Origin: Mycobacterium sp. JS623 | Lineage (GTDB): Bacteria; Actinomycetota; Actinomycetes; Mycobacteriales; Mycobacteriaceae | DNA length: 64,000 bases | Assembly: GCF_000328565.1 (NCBI RefSeq) | Contig: NC_019966.1 | Location: 310,001-374,000, forward strand | Reading direction: 5' to 3' | Shown: positions 36,081 to 47,541 of the stretch, piece after piece | How positions within the stretch are numbered: the first letter of the stretch is position 1 | Layout: every line of letters begins with the position of its first letter | The notes under the pieces: generated by a model | What the model saw: the letters and a program-made list of their open reading frames with translations, nothing else | Told to the model about the DNA's origin: nothing | The model's database searches: none | Made by a program: the position numbers and the translations under genes

Positions 36081-36475
36081 GCTGTCCTGTCTTGACGTCA
36101 AAGTTCCCCGGCAGCCTGTCAGTTACAGAATCATTTGTTCGCCAGGCTAGTCCGATTTCGGAATTCAACCAGGCCCACGCACCCGCAAACGGGCATTTAA
36201 GCTATTGCTGCGGCAATAATAGCGAAGTTGTTTTCGATAGCCATTGCGTTTGTACCGCGCTATTTACATGACACACACATGTACGGTGCGTCCCGATCCC
36301 GTATCGCGTCGGGAAAGGGCCGATATGGCTGTCTTCGGCATGGTTTACTCTTTGACTACCAGGCTGCGCCCCCGAGGTTCCCCGCGTTTGCGTTCATGTC
36401 GCACATGTCGCAGCATGGTGCCGGACGGGGCGATAGCGAGGGAGGGCGACGATTTTCGGGCTGATTTTCGGGCTG
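36081..36475. promoter_or_regulatory. Upstream region of the mmpS4-mmpL4a-mmpL4b operon
   Basis: This 395-base region is clearly more AT-rich than its flanks. An imperfect palindrome gctATTGCtgcgGCAATaatagc lies at 36201-36223, a plausible operator. Immediately before the operon, 36452-36475 is a perfect 12-base tandem duplication (attttcgggctg twice). GGAGGG at 36441-36446 is the only good ribosome site. No -10/-35 could be fixed. Confidence 0.5.
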
Positions 36476-36895
36476 TTGAAGCGGCTGTGGATCCCGCTAC
36501 TTGTGCTCGTGGTAATCGTTACCGGTGGATTTGCAGTGTCACGACTGCACACCGTTTTCGGCTCTGAGAAACGCCCATCATATGCCGACACTATGATCAA
36601 TGAAAGTAAAAGCTTCAACCCCAAGCACATGACGTATGAAGTCTTCGGACCACCGGGGACCATGGCCGACATCAGCTACTTCGACGTCAATACTGATCCG
36701 CAATTTGTTCAGAGGGTTAGTTTGCCTTGGACCTTGCAATTCGAGATCAGCAAGGCGACCGCCGTGGGAAGCATCATGGCGCAGGGCGATAGTGACAGCA
36801 TTGGCTGCCGGATCACCGTAGACAACGAGGTCAAGGCGGAGAAGGTCTCGAATCAGGTGAATGCCTTTACGTCCTGTCTCCTGAAGGCCGCATGA
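36476..36895 (+). CDS. mmpS4: MmpS4-type small membrane protein
   Basis: The product is 139 residues from TTG 36476, giving [15 protein letters not shown], which aligns with the start of M. tuberculosis MmpS4 (MRTWIPLV). No ribosome site fits this TTG: the GGAGGG lies about 30 bases upstream, properly placed for an ATT codon at 36452 in the same frame, so an unusual start adding eight residues is possible. One membrane segment precedes the soluble domain ([48 protein letters not shown]-terminal Cys). MmpS proteins work with MmpL transporters, and mmpS4 is needed for GPL production in M. smegmatis. The stop overlaps the mmpL4a start (ATGA). Confidence 0.92.
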   Translation: MKRLWIPLLVLVVIVTGGFAVSRLHTVFGSEKRPSYADTMINESKSFNPKHMTYEVFGPPGTMADISYFDVNTDPQFVQRVSLPWTLQFEISKATAVGSIMAQGDSDSIGCRITVDNEVKAEKVSNQVNAFTSCLLKAA

Positions 36896-39774
36896 GCCAG
36901 GAGAATATCGACAAAGAGCAAGTCACCCGGCCACGAATTGCGTCGTTCATCCGCCGGTTTTCGCTGCTGATTATTTTGGGCTGGGTGGCAGTCACGGTAC
37001 TTGTGACAATCGCGGTGCCCCCGTTGGAGGTTGTCGAAAGAGAGCACTCGGTATCGCTGAGTCCTTCGGACGCCCCGTCCGTCATAGCGATGACGCGGAT
37101 GGGAGAACTTTTCCAGGAATCCAATTCCGAAAGTGTGGCGGTAATCGTTCTCGAGGGTCAGGAACCGCTCGGCGACGATGCTCACGAATACTACGATCGC
37201 ATAGTTGCACAATTAAAAGAGGATCCGAAACACGTTCAGCACGTCCAGGATTTCTGGGGAGATCCGCTGACTGCCGGAGCTGCACAAAGTGCAGACGGTA
37301 AAGCCGCCTACGTCCAATTGAACCTCAACGGTCGGTTTGGACAAGCTGAGGCCAACGAATCGGTGCAGGCCGTCCAGAACGTCGTGAAGCGCAATCCGCC
37401 GCCACCCGGAGTCAAAACGTACGTAACCGGCCCAGCGGCGATCGTTGCAGATATGGGTCAGAGCGGAAACAGGACAATCCTTCTGATCACCGCGGTCAGC
37501 GTCGGCGTGATCTTCCTGATGCTGCTCCTGCTGTATCGCTCATTCCTTGTCGTCGTCATTTTGTTGTTAACGGTCGGATTAGAACTGCAAGTGGCCCGGG
37601 GAATCGTCGCCTTCCTCGGTCTGCACGGAATTGTTGGGCTCACCACTTACGTCGTCAATCTGCTGGTGTCGGTCGGCATCGCCGCTGGAACGGATTACGG
37701 GATATTCTTCGCCGGGCGATACCAAGAGGCGCGTCAGGCCGGCGAGGATCGGGAGACGGCCTACTACACCACCTACCGTGGGGTCGCCAAAGTCGTCCTG
37801 GCGTCCGGCGCGACGATCGCAGGAGCGATTGCCTGCCTTAGTTTCACCCGGCTGCCTTACTTCCAACCCCTGGGTGTCCCAGGCGCGGTCGGCATCCTGG
37901 TCGCAGTTGCGGTCGCGCTCACCCTCGTGCCGGCAGCTATCGCGGCCGGCAGCCGGTTTGGTGTGTTCGACCCCAAGCGGCCGGTCGTGACACGTCGCTG
38001 GAGGCGGGTAGGAACGGCCGTCGTCCGGTGGCCCGCACCCATTTTCGCCGCAACAGCCGCAATTGCGCTCATCGGACTATTGACGCTGCCCGGCTACAAT
38101 CCCAGCTACAGCGACCAGAAATATATCCCCCAAGACATTCCCGCTAACCAGGGTTTCGCGGCTGCATCGCGGCATTTTCCCGAATCGCGAATGACCACGC
38201 CCGATCTGTTGGTGGTCGAGGCGGACCATGATATGCGCAATCCGTCGGATCTGTTGGTGCTGAACAAACTCGCCAAGGCGGTGTTCGCTGTTCCAGGAAT
38301 TGCGAATGTGCAATCCATAACTCGGCCTGAGGGCACCCAAATAGAACACGCCTCGATTCCATTTATGCTCAGCATGTCAAATGCCAGTCAACGACTGAGT
38401 CTGCCGTTTCAGAAAGAGCGCATGGAAGACCTTCTGAAACAGGCCGACGAGATGTCGACGACGATCGGCCTGATGCAAAGCATGTACGACTTGATGCAAC
38501 AGATGGTCGATACCACACATCGCACTGTCACGACCACCCACGAGGTCGAGGAATCCACTATTGAGTTGAGGGACCACGTCGCGGATTTTGATGACTTTTG
38601 GCGGCCTATCCGCAATTACTTTTACTGGGAACCGCACTGCTATGACATTCCCATCTGTTGGTCGCTTCGGTCGATATTTGATGCACTCGACGGCGTCAAT
38701 GAGATAACCGACAAAATGCAAGTGCTCGTGAAGGATCTCGATCAACTGGACGCGCTCATGCCGCAGCTGCTCATCCAGTTCCCGCAGATGATTGCGACGA
38801 TGGAGAGCACGCGCGCCATGATGCTGACCATGCACAGCACCATGTCGGGCATTTTTGCCCAAATGGACGACTCGAGCAACAACGCGACAGCCATGGGAAA
38901 GGCCTTCGACGCCGCAAATAACGATGACTCTTTCTATCTGCCGCCCGAGGTCCTGAATAACAAGGACTTCCAGCGGATCATGAAGATCTTCCTGTCACCG
39001 GACGGGAAGGCCGCACGCATGTTGATCTCCCAAAGGGGCGATCCCGCGACGCCGGAGGGAATCTCGCGGGTCGAGCCGATACGAACGGCGGCTGAGGAGG
39101 CGCTCAAGGGCACCCCACTGGAAAGTTCAAAACTCTACCTCGCAGGCACCGCTGCCGGAGTCAAAGACTTGGTGGACGGATCCAAGTACGACCTCTTGAT
39201 CGCTGGGGTCGCGGCACTCTGCCTGATTTTCATCATCATGCTGATAATGACGCGGAGTTTCATCGCCGCGTTGGTCATCGTCGGTACGGTCGCGCTTTCC
39301 CTGGGCGCCTCCTTCGGCCTTTCCGTACTCGTCTGGCAATATCTCCTCGGCCTGCAAATAAACTGGGTCGTGTTGGCCATGTCCGTCATTGTGCTGTTGG
39401 CGGTTGGATCCGATTACAATCTGCTGCTCGTATCGCGGATGAAAGAGGAAATATCCGCGGGCATAAACACCGGGATCATCCGGGCGATGGGCGGCACAGG
39501 CAAAGTCGTGACGGCCGCCGGTTTGGTGTTCGCGGCCACCATGGGGTCCATGATCGTCAGCGACCTGCTCACCATCGGCCAGGTGGGCACCACGATCGGT
39601 CTCGGTCTGTTGTTCGACACGCTGGTGGTGCGTGCGTTCATGACGCCGTCCATTGCCGCGCTGTTGGGTCGGTGGTTCTGGTGGCCCCAGCGAGTCCGCC
39701 CTCGCCCCGCCAGCGCCATGCTTCGGCGGATAGGCCCTCGCCCGCTGGTGCGATCGCTGCTGCTGAGGGATTAG
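36892..39774 (+). CDS. mmpL4a: MmpL4a-type RND transporter (GPL export)
   Basis: The product is 960 residues from ATG 36892, overlapping mmpS4. It has the MmpL plan: segment 1 ([20 protein letters not shown]), external domain 1 with [11 protein letters not shown]...AVIVLEGQ, five segments with [18 protein letters not shown], external domain 2 with the coiled-coil-prone 500-690 region and [21 protein letters not shown], then the last membrane block with [20 protein letters not shown] and a short cytoplasmic end. The intramembrane Asp-Tyr pairs (GTDYG, GSDYN) are the proton-relay residues of the family. With MmpL4b and MmpS4 it exports GPL across the inner membrane. Codon use is a little less GC-rich than the neighbouring backbone. 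Confidence 0.95.
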   Translation: MSQENIDKEQVTRPRIASFIRRFSLLIILGWVAVTVLVTIAVPPLEVVEREHSVSLSPSDAPSVIAMTRMGELFQESNSESVAVIVLEGQEPLGDDAHEYYDRIVAQLKEDPKHVQHVQDFWGDPLTAGAAQSADGKAAYVQLNLNGRFGQAEANESVQAVQNVVKRNPPPPGVKTYVTGPAAIVADMGQSGNRTILLITAVSVGVIFLMLLLLYRSFLVVVILLLTVGLELQVARGIVAFLGLHGIVGLTTYVVNLLVSVGIAAGTDYGIFFAGRYQEARQAGEDRETAYYTTYRGVAKVVLASGATIAGAIACLSFTRLPYFQPLGVPGAVGILVAVAVALTLVPAAIAAGSRFGVFDPKRPVVTRRWRRVGTAVVRWPAPIFAATAAIALIGLLTLPGYNPSYSDQKYIPQDIPANQGFAAASRHFPESRMTTPDLLVVEADHDMRNPSDLLVLNKLAKAVFAVPGIANVQSITRPEGTQIEHASIPFMLSMSNASQRLSLPFQKERMEDLLKQADEMSTTIGLMQSMYDLMQQMVDTTHRTVTTTHEVEESTIELRDHVADFDDFWRPIRNYFYWEPHCYDIPICWSLRSIFDALDGVNEITDKMQVLVKDLDQLDALMPQLLIQFPQMIATMESTRAMMLTMHSTMSGIFAQMDDSSNNATAMGKAFDAANNDDSFYLPPEVLNNKDFQRIMKIFLSPDGKAARMLISQRGDPATPEGISRVEPIRTAAEEALKGTPLESSKLYLAGTAAGVKDLVDGSKYDLLIAGVAALCLIFIIMLIMTRSFIAALVIVGTVALSLGASFGLSVLVWQYLLGLQINWVVLAMSVIVLLAVGSDYNLLLVSRMKEEISAGINTGIIRAMGGTGKVVTAAGLVFAATMGSMIVSDLLTIGQVGTTIGLGLLFDTLVVRAFMTPSIAALLGRWFWWPQRVRPRPASAMLRRIGPRPLVRSLLLRD

Positions 39775-39784
39775 CGACGGCCAT

Positions 39785-42688
39785 ATGAGCACCGAGCACA
39801 ACCGGCCGCCGTTCATCGCGCGGACCATCCGCGGGTTTGCCCCTCTCATCATCGTTGCTTGGGTCGCAATGATTTTGGTGGTGACACTGGCGTCGGTCGG
39901 CTGGAACTGGAAGTCGGCAATCCCCGCGCTGGAAAAGGTAGGGGAACAGAACTCCGTCTCGCTGATGCCCGATGATGCGCCTGCGGCGCAGGCCATGAAG
40001 CGCATGGGCCAGGTGTTCAAAGAGGCCGACTCGGATAGTTCCGCGATGATCGTGCTAGAGGGTCAGCAGACACTCGATGACGATGCGCGCCAGTACTACG
40101 CCGGATTGGTTCGCGCGTTGCGAAACGACCCAAGGCACGTCGAACACGTGCAGGATCTGTGGGGCGATCGACTCACCTCCTCGGGCGTACAAAGTCCTGA
40201 CGGCAAGGCTGCATATGTGCAGCTGAATTTGGCAGGCAACCAGGGCACGCCCTTGGGCGACGAGTCGGTGGCCGCCGTACGCGCGATCGTGGATCGCACG
40301 CCGCCCCCTGGCGGGGTAAAGGCGTATGTGACCGGCGCGGCGCCGCTGGCTTCGGACATGCAGCACAGCGGGAACAGATCCATCCTGAAGATCACCGCGG
40401 TAACCGTCGTGATCATCTTCACGATGCTCCTGCTTGTCTACCGCTCGATCGCCACGGTGATTCTTCTGTTGACCATGGTTGGCGTTGAGTTGGCGGCGGC
40501 GCGCGGAATAGTGGCGTTTCTCGGGCACAACGATGTCTTCGTGCTCTCGACATTCGCAATCAACATGCTGGTGTTCCTCAGCATCGCGGCCGGAACCGAT
40601 TACGGCATATTTCTTTTCGGTCGTTATCAAGAAGCGCGTCAGGCCGGGGAGGATCCGGAAGCGGCCTACCACACCATGTACCGCGGGGTCGCCCCCGTTG
40701 TCCTGGCGTCCGGCCTGACGATCGCCGGAGCGATCTTCTGCCTCAGTTTCGCCCGACTCCCTTACTTCCACACCATGGGCATCCCGTGCGCAGTGGGTCT
40801 ACTCGTGGCAGTCGCGGTCGCCGTGACACTGGTTCCCGCAGGGATTGTGGTGGCCAGCCGATTTGGGCTCTTGGAACCCAAACGCAAACTGCGGGTTCGT
40901 AGGTGGCGCGGAATCGGTACGGCGATCGCCCGCTGGCCCGGGCCCATCCTGGTCGCGTCGTGCGCGGCTGCGCTGGTCGGACTGCTGGCGCTGCCCGGTT
41001 TCAAAACGAGCTACAACGACCGGGCATATATTTCTGGCGACATTCCCGCCAACGTTGGATTTGCGGCCGCCGAACGCCATTTCTCGCAGGCGCGGCTGAC
41101 GCCCGACATCCTCATGGTCGAGGCGGATCATGATATGCGGAACCCGACCGATTTTCTGGTGCTGAACAGGCTGGCCAAGGCCGTCTTCAAAGTCCATGGA
41201 ATTTCTCGGGTGCAAGGAGTGACCCGGCCGGAGGGAACGCCAATTGCAAATACATCCATACCGTTCCTGCTGAGTTTGCAAAGCGCGGGCCAAGTCGAAG
41301 CCACACGGTTTCAACGGGGTCGTATCGACGACATGCTGAAGCAGGCCGACGATATGACAACGATGATCAATTCGATGCAGCGCACGTACGACGTGATGAG
41401 ACAGCTGGCCGCCACTACTCATCGCATGGCCGGGCATATGCGTGAAATTCAGCAGGTCGCGGACTCGTTGCGGGGCAGCATCGCACTGTTCGACGACTTT
41501 TTTCGGCCGATCCGAAATTACTTCTACTGGGAGCCGCATTGCTACGACATTCCGATCTGCTGGTCCTTGAGGTCGATATTCGATGCATTCGACGGTGTCG
41601 ACCAGATTGACGACAAATTGGCGATTCTTGTCGACAACATGGATCAATTGGATGCGATCATGCCGCAGCTGCTCGCCCAGTTCCCGCCGTTGATCGCGAC
41701 GATGCAATCCATGCGGACCATGACCCTCACCATGCACAGCACCATGTCAGGGTTGTTCGCCCAAATGGACGAGGCGACCAAGGACACCAGCGTCATGGGC
41801 CAGGCTTTCGACGATGCCAAGAACGACGACTCGTTCTTCCTGCCGCCAGAAGTGTTCGACAACCCCGACTTCAAGCGCGCGATGGATTCTTTTCTGTCCC
41901 CCGATGGGAAAGCCGCGCGATTCATCATTTCCCACAATGGTGATCCCCTGTCATCAGAGGGCATCGCTCGAATCGAGCAGATAAGAACGGCCGCCGAGGA
42001 AGCGCTCAAAGGAACTCCGCTGGTGAACAGCAAGATCTATCTTGCCGGCGCCGCGTCGACGGCGAAGGATTGGCGCGACGGCTCCAAATACGACCTGTGG
42101 ATTGCAGGCATTGCAGCGCTGTGTCTTATTTTTGCCATCATGTTGATCATCACGCGGAGCTTTATTGCGGCGCTCGTGATCGTCGGTACGGTGGCGATAT
42201 CGCTGGGCGCATCGATTGGAATGTCGGTTCTGATATGGCAGTACATTCTGGGAATCAACTTGCACTGGATAGTGCTTGCGATGTCCGTGATCATCCTTTT
42301 GGCGGTGGGGTCGGACTACAACCTGTTACTCGTCGCACGAATGAAAGAGGAGATCGCGGCCGGTATAAACACTGGCCTTATCCGCGCGATGGGCGGTACC
42401 GGCAAGGTCGTCACGACAGCAGGTTTGGTGTTCGCAGCCACCATGGCTTCAATGGTGGTCAGCGACTTGCAGATTATCGGTCAAATCGGTACGACGATCG
42501 GCTTGGGCCTGCTGTTCGACACGTTGATCGTGCGCTCATTCATGACGCCGACCATTGCCGCGTTGCTCGGACGTTGGTTCTGGTGGCCGCAACGAGTGCG
42601 ACCCCGCCCCGCGAGTGCCTTGCTGCAGCCGTACGGGCCGCGCCCGCTCGTGCGTTCCTTACTGCATGACGAGCGGCGCCAAGACTAA
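39785..42688 (+). CDS. mmpL4b: MmpL4b-type RND transporter (GPL export)
   Basis: The product is 967 residues from ATG 39785, ten bases after mmpL4a. It is a close paralogue of the preceding protein along its whole length, including [58 protein letters not shown] and [19 protein letters not shown], so the pair arose by tandem duplication. Both proton-relay Asp-Tyr sites are intact. In M. smegmatis and M. abscessus both MmpL4 proteins are required for GPL transport or assembly, and the same is expected here. Confidence 0.95.
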   Translation: MSTEHNRPPFIARTIRGFAPLIIVAWVAMILVVTLASVGWNWKSAIPALEKVGEQNSVSLMPDDAPAAQAMKRMGQVFKEADSDSSAMIVLEGQQTLDDDARQYYAGLVRALRNDPRHVEHVQDLWGDRLTSSGVQSPDGKAAYVQLNLAGNQGTPLGDESVAAVRAIVDRTPPPGGVKAYVTGAAPLASDMQHSGNRSILKITAVTVVIIFTMLLLVYRSIATVILLLTMVGVELAAARGIVAFLGHNDVFVLSTFAINMLVFLSIAAGTDYGIFLFGRYQEARQAGEDPEAAYHTMYRGVAPVVLASGLTIAGAIFCLSFARLPYFHTMGIPCAVGLLVAVAVAVTLVPAGIVVASRFGLLEPKRKLRVRRWRGIGTAIARWPGPILVASCAAALVGLLALPGFKTSYNDRAYISGDIPANVGFAAAERHFSQARLTPDILMVEADHDMRNPTDFLVLNRLAKAVFKVHGISRVQGVTRPEGTPIANTSIPFLLSLQSAGQVEATRFQRGRIDDMLKQADDMTTMINSMQRTYDVMRQLAATTHRMAGHMREIQQVADSLRGSIALFDDFFRPIRNYFYWEPHCYDIPICWSLRSIFDAFDGVDQIDDKLAILVDNMDQLDAIMPQLLAQFPPLIATMQSMRTMTLTMHSTMSGLFAQMDEATKDTSVMGQAFDDAKNDDSFFLPPEVFDNPDFKRAMDSFLSPDGKAARFIISHNGDPLSSEGIARIEQIRTAAEEALKGTPLVNSKIYLAGAASTAKDWRDGSKYDLWIAGIAALCLIFAIMLIITRSFIAALVIVGTVAISLGASIGMSVLIWQYILGINLHWIVLAMSVIILLAVGSDYNLLLVARMKEEIAAGINTGLIRAMGGTGKVVTTAGLVFAATMASMVVSDLQIIGQIGTTIGLGLLFDTLIVRSFMTPTIAALLGRWFWWPQRVRPRPASALLQPYGPRPLVRSLLHDERRQD

Positions 42689-42716
42689 GGGCTACAAAGC
42701 AGTTGCGCCGATCCGA

Positions 42717-43055
42717 TCAGTACTTGACGCAGCTGGTCAGCATCTGCTGGAAAACCGGCAAGGCCTGATCAATCCCGGGGTAGTTCTTGACCTGGTTCAG
42801 CAGATTCACGCGTTGATCCGGTGACGAACCAAGGAACACCCGCACGAATTCATAGTTTGCCGGGTACTTGTCCATGTACTGCACAGCCATCGGATTCTCG
42901 GTCCTCAAGGCAGTGATCGCTTGATCGTACGTGCAGGTAGAGCCGACCATCGGACCGAGATCCGGATCTGCGGAGGCGACCCCAGCTCCTGCGGTCAACG
43001 ACAATGTCAGACCGGTGACGGCGACGCCAAGTCCGGTCAACGACAGTTTGAACAT
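42717..43055 (-). CDS. Hemophore-related secreted protein (Rv0203/Rv1174c family)
   Basis: The product is 112 residues from ATG 43055. The signal peptide ends in GAGVASADP. The mature part is a small helical domain with two Cys (GSTCTYDQAITALR and QMLTSCVKY) and the PMAVQYMDKYPANYEFVRVFLGSSPDQR core of the mycobacterial hemophore-related family. Rv0203 binds haem; many relatives, such as Rv1174c, have no proven haem role. It converges with mmpL4b and separates the transport genes from rmlA. Confidence 0.85.
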   Translation of the reverse strand: MFKLSLTGLGVAVTGLTLSLTAGAGVASADPDLGPMVGSTCTYDQAITALRTENPMAVQYMDKYPANYEFVRVFLGSSPDQRVNLLNQVKNYPGIDQALPVFQQMLTSCVKY

Positions 43056-43341
43056 GTGCCCTCCTTGGAACCGACTACTCCAACTCTAACCGTCCAACAA
43101 AGAACTAAACCCGGCCTGCCCAACTTCGAACGAAAGCTCTACTACTCGTATCTGTCGGCGATTCCGTTGTGTTACAGCGGAATCCGGCAGGGCAGGCTGC
43201 CCGTTACCTGACAACCAAGATTTGCTCGGAGAGAACACTGGCGCGAATGTCGCCGGGTGTACATACCCGTGACGATCGTTGCGCTGTTGCCAAATATGAA
43301 CTTTCATGACAAAGTGCCGGATTGTCGCGACACTCGGGTTA

Positions 43342-44205
43342 CTACCGCTGCAACAGGTCCAACAGGTAACGACCGTATCCCGACTTGAGCAGTTCCTTGC
43401 CGCGCGCTGCAAGCTGCTCGTCGTCAATGAACCCGACGCGCCACGCAATCTCCTCAGGCACCCCGACTTTCAGGCCCTGGCGGCGTTCAATGGTGCGAAC
43501 GAAATCGCTGGCGTCCAAAAGCGAATCGAAGGTGCCTGTGTCGAGCCACGCCGTCCCGCGGGGCAGCACCTCGACAGAGAGCTGATCCTGATTGAGGTAA
43601 GTCTGGTTGATCTCGGTGATCTCGTACTCGCCGCGAGCCGATTTTCGAAGCGATCGTGCGATCTCTATGACGTTGTTGTCGTAGAAGTACAACCCCGGCA
43701 CCGCATAATGGGACTTCGGTGTGAGGGGTTTCTCCTCTAGTGACAGCGCTGTGCCGTCGTCGGCGAACTCCACCACACCGTATGCCGACGGGTGGGCTAC
43801 CCAGTATGCGAAAATCGCTCCACCGCTGACGTTTTCGAATCTGCGAAGGCTGGTGCCCAATCGTGGCCCATAGAAGATGTTGTCACCCAACGCAAGTGCC
43901 ACCGTGTCGGGGCCAACGTGGTCAGCGCCGATCACGAAGGCTTGCGCCAGCCCCTCGGGTTGCCGCTGAACGGCGTAGCGCAAGCTGACGCCAAAGGCCG
44001 AGCCGTCGCCGAGCAGCCGTTGGAACGCAGGGGCATCAGCCGGTGTGGTGATCACGAGGATGTCGCGAATGCCGGCCATGATGAGCGTGGACAACGGATA
44101 GTAGACGAGCGGCTTGTCGTACACCGGTAGCAGCTGCTTGCTGACACCCATCGTGATCGGATGCAGCCGAGTGCCAGAGCCGCCGGCGAGAATGATTCCG
44201 CGCAT
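43342..44205 (-). CDS. rmlA: Glucose-1-phosphate thymidylyltransferase
   Basis: The product is 287 residues from ATG 44205. Nucleotidyltransferase motifs are complete: [16 protein letters not shown] at the N-terminus, [36 protein letters not shown] and FEEKP-like [12 protein letters not shown]. It makes dTDP-glucose, the entry to dTDP-L-rhamnose and dTDP-6-deoxy-L-talose, the sugars placed on GPLs. A housekeeping rmlA is expected elsewhere for the arabinogalactan linker, so this is the locus-specific copy. rmlB is not in the window. It is read opposite to the glycosyltransferase that follows. Confidence 0.96.
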   Translation of the reverse strand: MRGIILAGGSGTRLHPITMGVSKQLLPVYDKPLVYYPLSTLIMAGIRDILVITTPADAPAFQRLLGDGSAFGVSLRYAVQRQPEGLAQAFVIGADHVGPDTVALALGDNIFYGPRLGTSLRRFENVSGGAIFAYWVAHPSAYGVVEFADDGTALSLEEKPLTPKSHYAVPGLYFYDNNVIEIARSLRKSARGEYEITEINQTYLNQDQLSVEVLPRGTAWLDTGTFDSLLDASDFVRTIERRQGLKVGVPEEIAWRVGFIDDEQLAARGKELLKSGYGRYLLDLLQR

Positions 44206-44755
44206 ATGTCCCCTATCCGACGAAAATCAAGGATTCGCTGCGTTCGGTGGCGTGGGGCTCTTTAGTTTGTCGTGGCGAAACACACGCGCCATTTTATCGC
44301 GAATCGCTATATCGCTTGCGACGAACCGGCGGCGCCGATGTGCTGATCGTCCGCCGTGATCCTGTCGATTCATATTGTGCTTAACACGGCCAGGTGCACT
44401 TCGGGCCCGTACATTGGCTGCCCCAATCTCACGCGTGAGGGTCGTTGAACGACACATGATAAACGCGATCAGGAGATTTTTCGCATCTGACCTCGGAAGT
44501 GGACACCGCCTTGTGTGCCCCCGGGCTCACCTGTATTGCGTTTGCTAGATGGATCCCGGCCGTCATTTCATGTGTGATAAACCGCATATCGAGTTCTCCT
44601 CGGTATGAGCTGTGTTGACGCCTGCGTATTCGGTGACATTGATGTCGGGGTCGGTTGGATCGATGGCCCCCGGCAGGCGAACGAATGAGAGATAATTGAC
44701 CGACAGCAACTGACGGTCGTCTACGAATAAACGTATATCGGGGAGGGGAACCGTC
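44206..44755. promoter_or_regulatory. Divergent region between rmlA and the first glycosyltransferase
   Basis: These 550 bases are less GC-rich than the genes and hold no credible gene. The promoter of rmlA and of the glycosyltransferase must be here; GGGGAGGGG at 44740-44748 is the ribosome site of the latter. No repeats or operators were recognised. Confidence 0.5.
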
Positions 44756-46021
44756 GTGAAACTCGCGATGGCAAGCTACGGGACTCGCGGCGATATCGAA
44801 CCGGCCGTCGCCGTCGGTCGCGAACTCCAGCGCAGGGGCCACGACGTGTGCATGGCCGTCCCGCCCGACCTGGTCAGCTTTGCCGAGGCGGCTGGCCTTG
44901 CGGCGGTTGACTACGGGCTGCAGGTGGAGCCGCAGCTGGACGCCTACCGCGACTTATGGACGTCTTGGAGCCGCCACTTCTGGAGGATTCAGGACCTGAT
45001 CGCGTTGTCCCGCGAAGCTTTGAAGATGGTTACCCAGCAGTGGGCCGGATTGAGCACGACGCTCATGTCGCTCGCGGCCGGGGCTGACTTGCTTTCGACC
45101 AGCGTGGGTTACGAGCAGCCCGCTGCCAACGTCGCGGAGTATTACGACATCCCGTTGGTCGCCCTGCATACCTTTCCATGGCGGCCGAACGGCCGACTAT
45201 TTCCAATCGTGCCACCGCCGTTGACGCGCTCTGCAATGACGGCGTACGACTGGCTCGCCTGGCGGCTGACAAAGGCGGCTGAGGATGCGCAGCGGCGTGA
45301 ACTCGGCCTGCCGAAGGCGAAAGGTCCCTCGCCGCGGCGGATGGCTGAACGCGGGTCGCTGGAAATCCAGGCCTACGACGAGGTTTGCGTGCCGGGCTTG
45401 GCAGCCGAGTGGGCGAATTGGGACGGTCGACGTCCCTTTGTCGGCGCGCTCACGATGGAGTTGACCACCGATGCCGATGAGCAGATCACCTCGTGGATTA
45501 ATGCGGGATCACCGCCGATTTGCTTTGCTACCGGCAGCATTCCGGTGGAATCCCCCGCCGACACGCTCGAAATGATCAGCGCGGCCAGCGCGCAGTTGGG
45601 CGAGCGGGCGTTGGTGTGTGCCGGCGGGACCGATTTCAGCGACGTGCCGCATTTTGACCACGTCAAAGTCGTGGGGATGGTCAACTACGCGGCAGTCTTT
45701 CCCGCCTGCCGTGCGGTCGTACATCACGGTGGCTCGGGTACCACCGCGGCGAGCCTGCGTGCCGGAGTCCCCACGTTGATCCTCTGGACAGTCGGAGATC
45801 AGCCGTTCTGGGGAAATCAGCTCATCCGATTGAAAGCGGGTGCCTCCCGGCGCCTTTCGACCACTACCCGCGAATCGCTGGTCGCCGACCTGCGCCGGAT
45901 CCTCACCCCGCAATACGCCACTCGAGCTCGCCAACTTGCCAACCAGATGACCCATCCCGCCGAAAGCGTTGCGAAAGCAGCCGATCGCGTCGAGGATTTC
46001 GCCCGCGCAAAGCTGTGCTGA
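44756..46021 (+). CDS. GPL glycosyltransferase (GT1), paralogue A
   Basis: The product is 421 residues from GTG 44756, with a strong GGGGAGGGG site. It has a GT-B fold: MKLAMASYGTRGDIEPAVAVGRELQRRGHDV at the N-terminus and the nucleotide-sugar site VHHGGSGTTAASLRAGVPTLI near 325. This is the sterol/macrolide-type UDP(dTDP)-glycosyltransferase family to which the GPL Gtf1, Gtf2 and Gtf3 enzymes belong; these add 6-deoxytalose to allo-threonine, rhamnose to alaninol, or a further rhamnose. Which one this is cannot be told from motifs. It is closest by eye to the minus-strand copy at 52474, with which it shares FATGSIPVESPADT and ALVCAGGTDF. Confidence 0.92.
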   Translation: MKLAMASYGTRGDIEPAVAVGRELQRRGHDVCMAVPPDLVSFAEAAGLAAVDYGLQVEPQLDAYRDLWTSWSRHFWRIQDLIALSREALKMVTQQWAGLSTTLMSLAAGADLLSTSVGYEQPAANVAEYYDIPLVALHTFPWRPNGRLFPIVPPPLTRSAMTAYDWLAWRLTKAAEDAQRRELGLPKAKGPSPRRMAERGSLEIQAYDEVCVPGLAAEWANWDGRRPFVGALTMELTTDADEQITSWINAGSPPICFATGSIPVESPADTLEMISAASAQLGERALVCAGGTDFSDVPHFDHVKVVGMVNYAAVFPACRAVVHHGGSGTTAASLRAGVPTLILWTVGDQPFWGNQLIRLKAGASRRLSTTTRESLVADLRRILTPQYATRARQLANQMTHPAESVAKAADRVEDFARAKLC

Positions 46022-46083
46022 CGAGCCTGCGGGGGTCCGAAGGCGCCAGAAACGTCACCTTCGGTGTCATCCATTGCCGCCTG

Positions 46084-47061
46084 TTAGGCCCACGTTCCTC
46101 GGCGCCCGTGAGCAAGCGCCACGCCCTCGAAGAGCGGCCTGATGAACGTCCGCGAGAATCGGTAGAGCACATTGAAGTGACCGCGGAAATCCTCCAACGC
46201 CGTGCGGAAACCATGCTCGCTCGCCCGGTACGCCTCGAAAACGCGATCCAATGCCGACTCATCCCAGGACTCGTCCCGCGCGGCCGCGCTCAGCGCGTCG
46301 TAAACCACAGTGAGCCAATCGGTCCCGAAGGCCTCCATGACCGGGCCGCATTGACGCTGCCGCCGGAGATCTTGTTCGAGAAACTCCTCGATTGGGCCTT
46401 CATCCTCAGTCTCGAGATCGATCGGGAGGATATCGGAAATTCGCTTCATTTCCCGGCGCCAATCGTCGAGGAAGTTGACGTAGTCGACGACAACGCGTGG
46501 CAGACCGCGCGTATCCCTCTCGGCGAGGAGGTTGTATTTGAGCCACAACGCACTCGAGAGCTGCGGGGAGGCTCGCATGAATTTTGACAGCGACGCGATG
46601 ACCTCCTGCGGCTCCCGCACCGCAATCACGGCCGCAACATCGAAGCCCGCAATGCACGCCGCCTCGAACCACAGGCCGGACAGCACGGATATATGCAGCA
46701 CCTTGATGACCACTAGTGGCGCGGCTGGCAGCGTCTCGAGGTAGCCCACGATCTTGGCGATGAAGGCGGCGCGCTCATCGTCGCCTAATGCGCCCTTTTC
46801 CTGAAGCCGCAGCGTCGGGTCGAAATAGCTGCTGTCGTGGCGGTACAGGAATTTCTCGTTGAGATAGAGGGCCGCGCGCGGTTCCCAATAGCCACGCGGA
46901 TTGCTCGCATCGGCGCCCAACATGCCTGCCGGGGGGGTGGCACCACACAGCGACAGAACCCGCGTGAGCGCAGACGTCCCCGAGCGGCCCATGCCCAATA
47001 CGAACAGCACGACCGGGCGGGATGCCGTCGCCTTCTGTTCGGCGGCCGCGATCATGAGCAC
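46084..47061 (-). CDS. Sulfotransferase-family protein inside the GPL locus
   Basis: The product is 325 residues from ATG 47061; ATG 47055 is nearly as likely. The PAPS 5'-phosphosulfate loop reads VLGMGRSGTSALTRVL at residues 20-35, and the 3'-phosphate region is suggested by AVIAVREPQEVIASLSKFM. The middle has LVVIKVLHISVLSGLWFEAA, and the C-terminus is helical. It would transfer sulfate from PAPS to a hydroxyl group, here plausibly a GPL sugar or lipid. It is on the opposite strand to the flanking glycosyltransferase and methyltransferase, with its own promoter region. Not all proteins with this loop are sulfotransferases, so activity is inference. Confidence 0.8.
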   Translation of the reverse strand: MLMIAAAEQKATASRPVVLFVLGMGRSGTSALTRVLSLCGATPPAGMLGADASNPRGYWEPRAALYLNEKFLYRHDSSYFDPTLRLQEKGALGDDERAAFIAKIVGYLETLPAAPLVVIKVLHISVLSGLWFEAACIAGFDVAAVIAVREPQEVIASLSKFMRASPQLSSALWLKYNLLAERDTRGLPRVVVDYVNFLDDWRREMKRISDILPIDLETEDEGPIEEFLEQDLRRQRQCGPVMEAFGTDWLTVVYDALSAAARDESWDESALDRVFEAYRASEHGFRTALEDFRGHFNVLYRFSRTFIRPLFEGVALAHGRRGTWA

Positions 47062-47541
47062 ATCTCCAGGAGCGATCCCGCGCGCGGCGCAGAAATGCTG
47101 TGCAACGCCAACAGATACGCGAATTGGTACGGAGTGTCAGCCATATGACCCCTTATCTGGCAGTTCCCTTGATGCCACCAGTTTGGCTCGCTAACGAAAC
47201 AATACTGCCGGCAGACGCGAGCCTCCCGTGATCTTGACGCAAGAGGTCTTCAGTAATATCGCTATCTTTTCGCTGGGTCCAGTCTTAGATATCTGTCGCT
47301 CACGGGGACTCGCCGAAGATGCAACCTTTGAGCTCATTTATGTTGCATTGCCGTAATCGACGCCACGCGTAGATTTATATGCTGTAAGACCCGCAATTCC
47401 GAAATCGGAGGTCATTGCTGTAATCATGTTCGCGAATGTCCGTTGCACCGGCGTGCGTTCCGGTGAGATCGCGGCCGTTGACATCTGACGAGTCGCGTGC
47501 GTTGGCATTCGTTGCGTTGCCGGCCGTACGATTGCGGGACT
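47062..47541. promoter_or_regulatory. Divergent region between sulfotransferase and methyltransferase genes
   Basis: This 480-base region has an AT-rich middle (about 47200-47440). No gene, repeat or operator was recognised. Promoters of both flanking genes are expected here. Confidence 0.4.
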
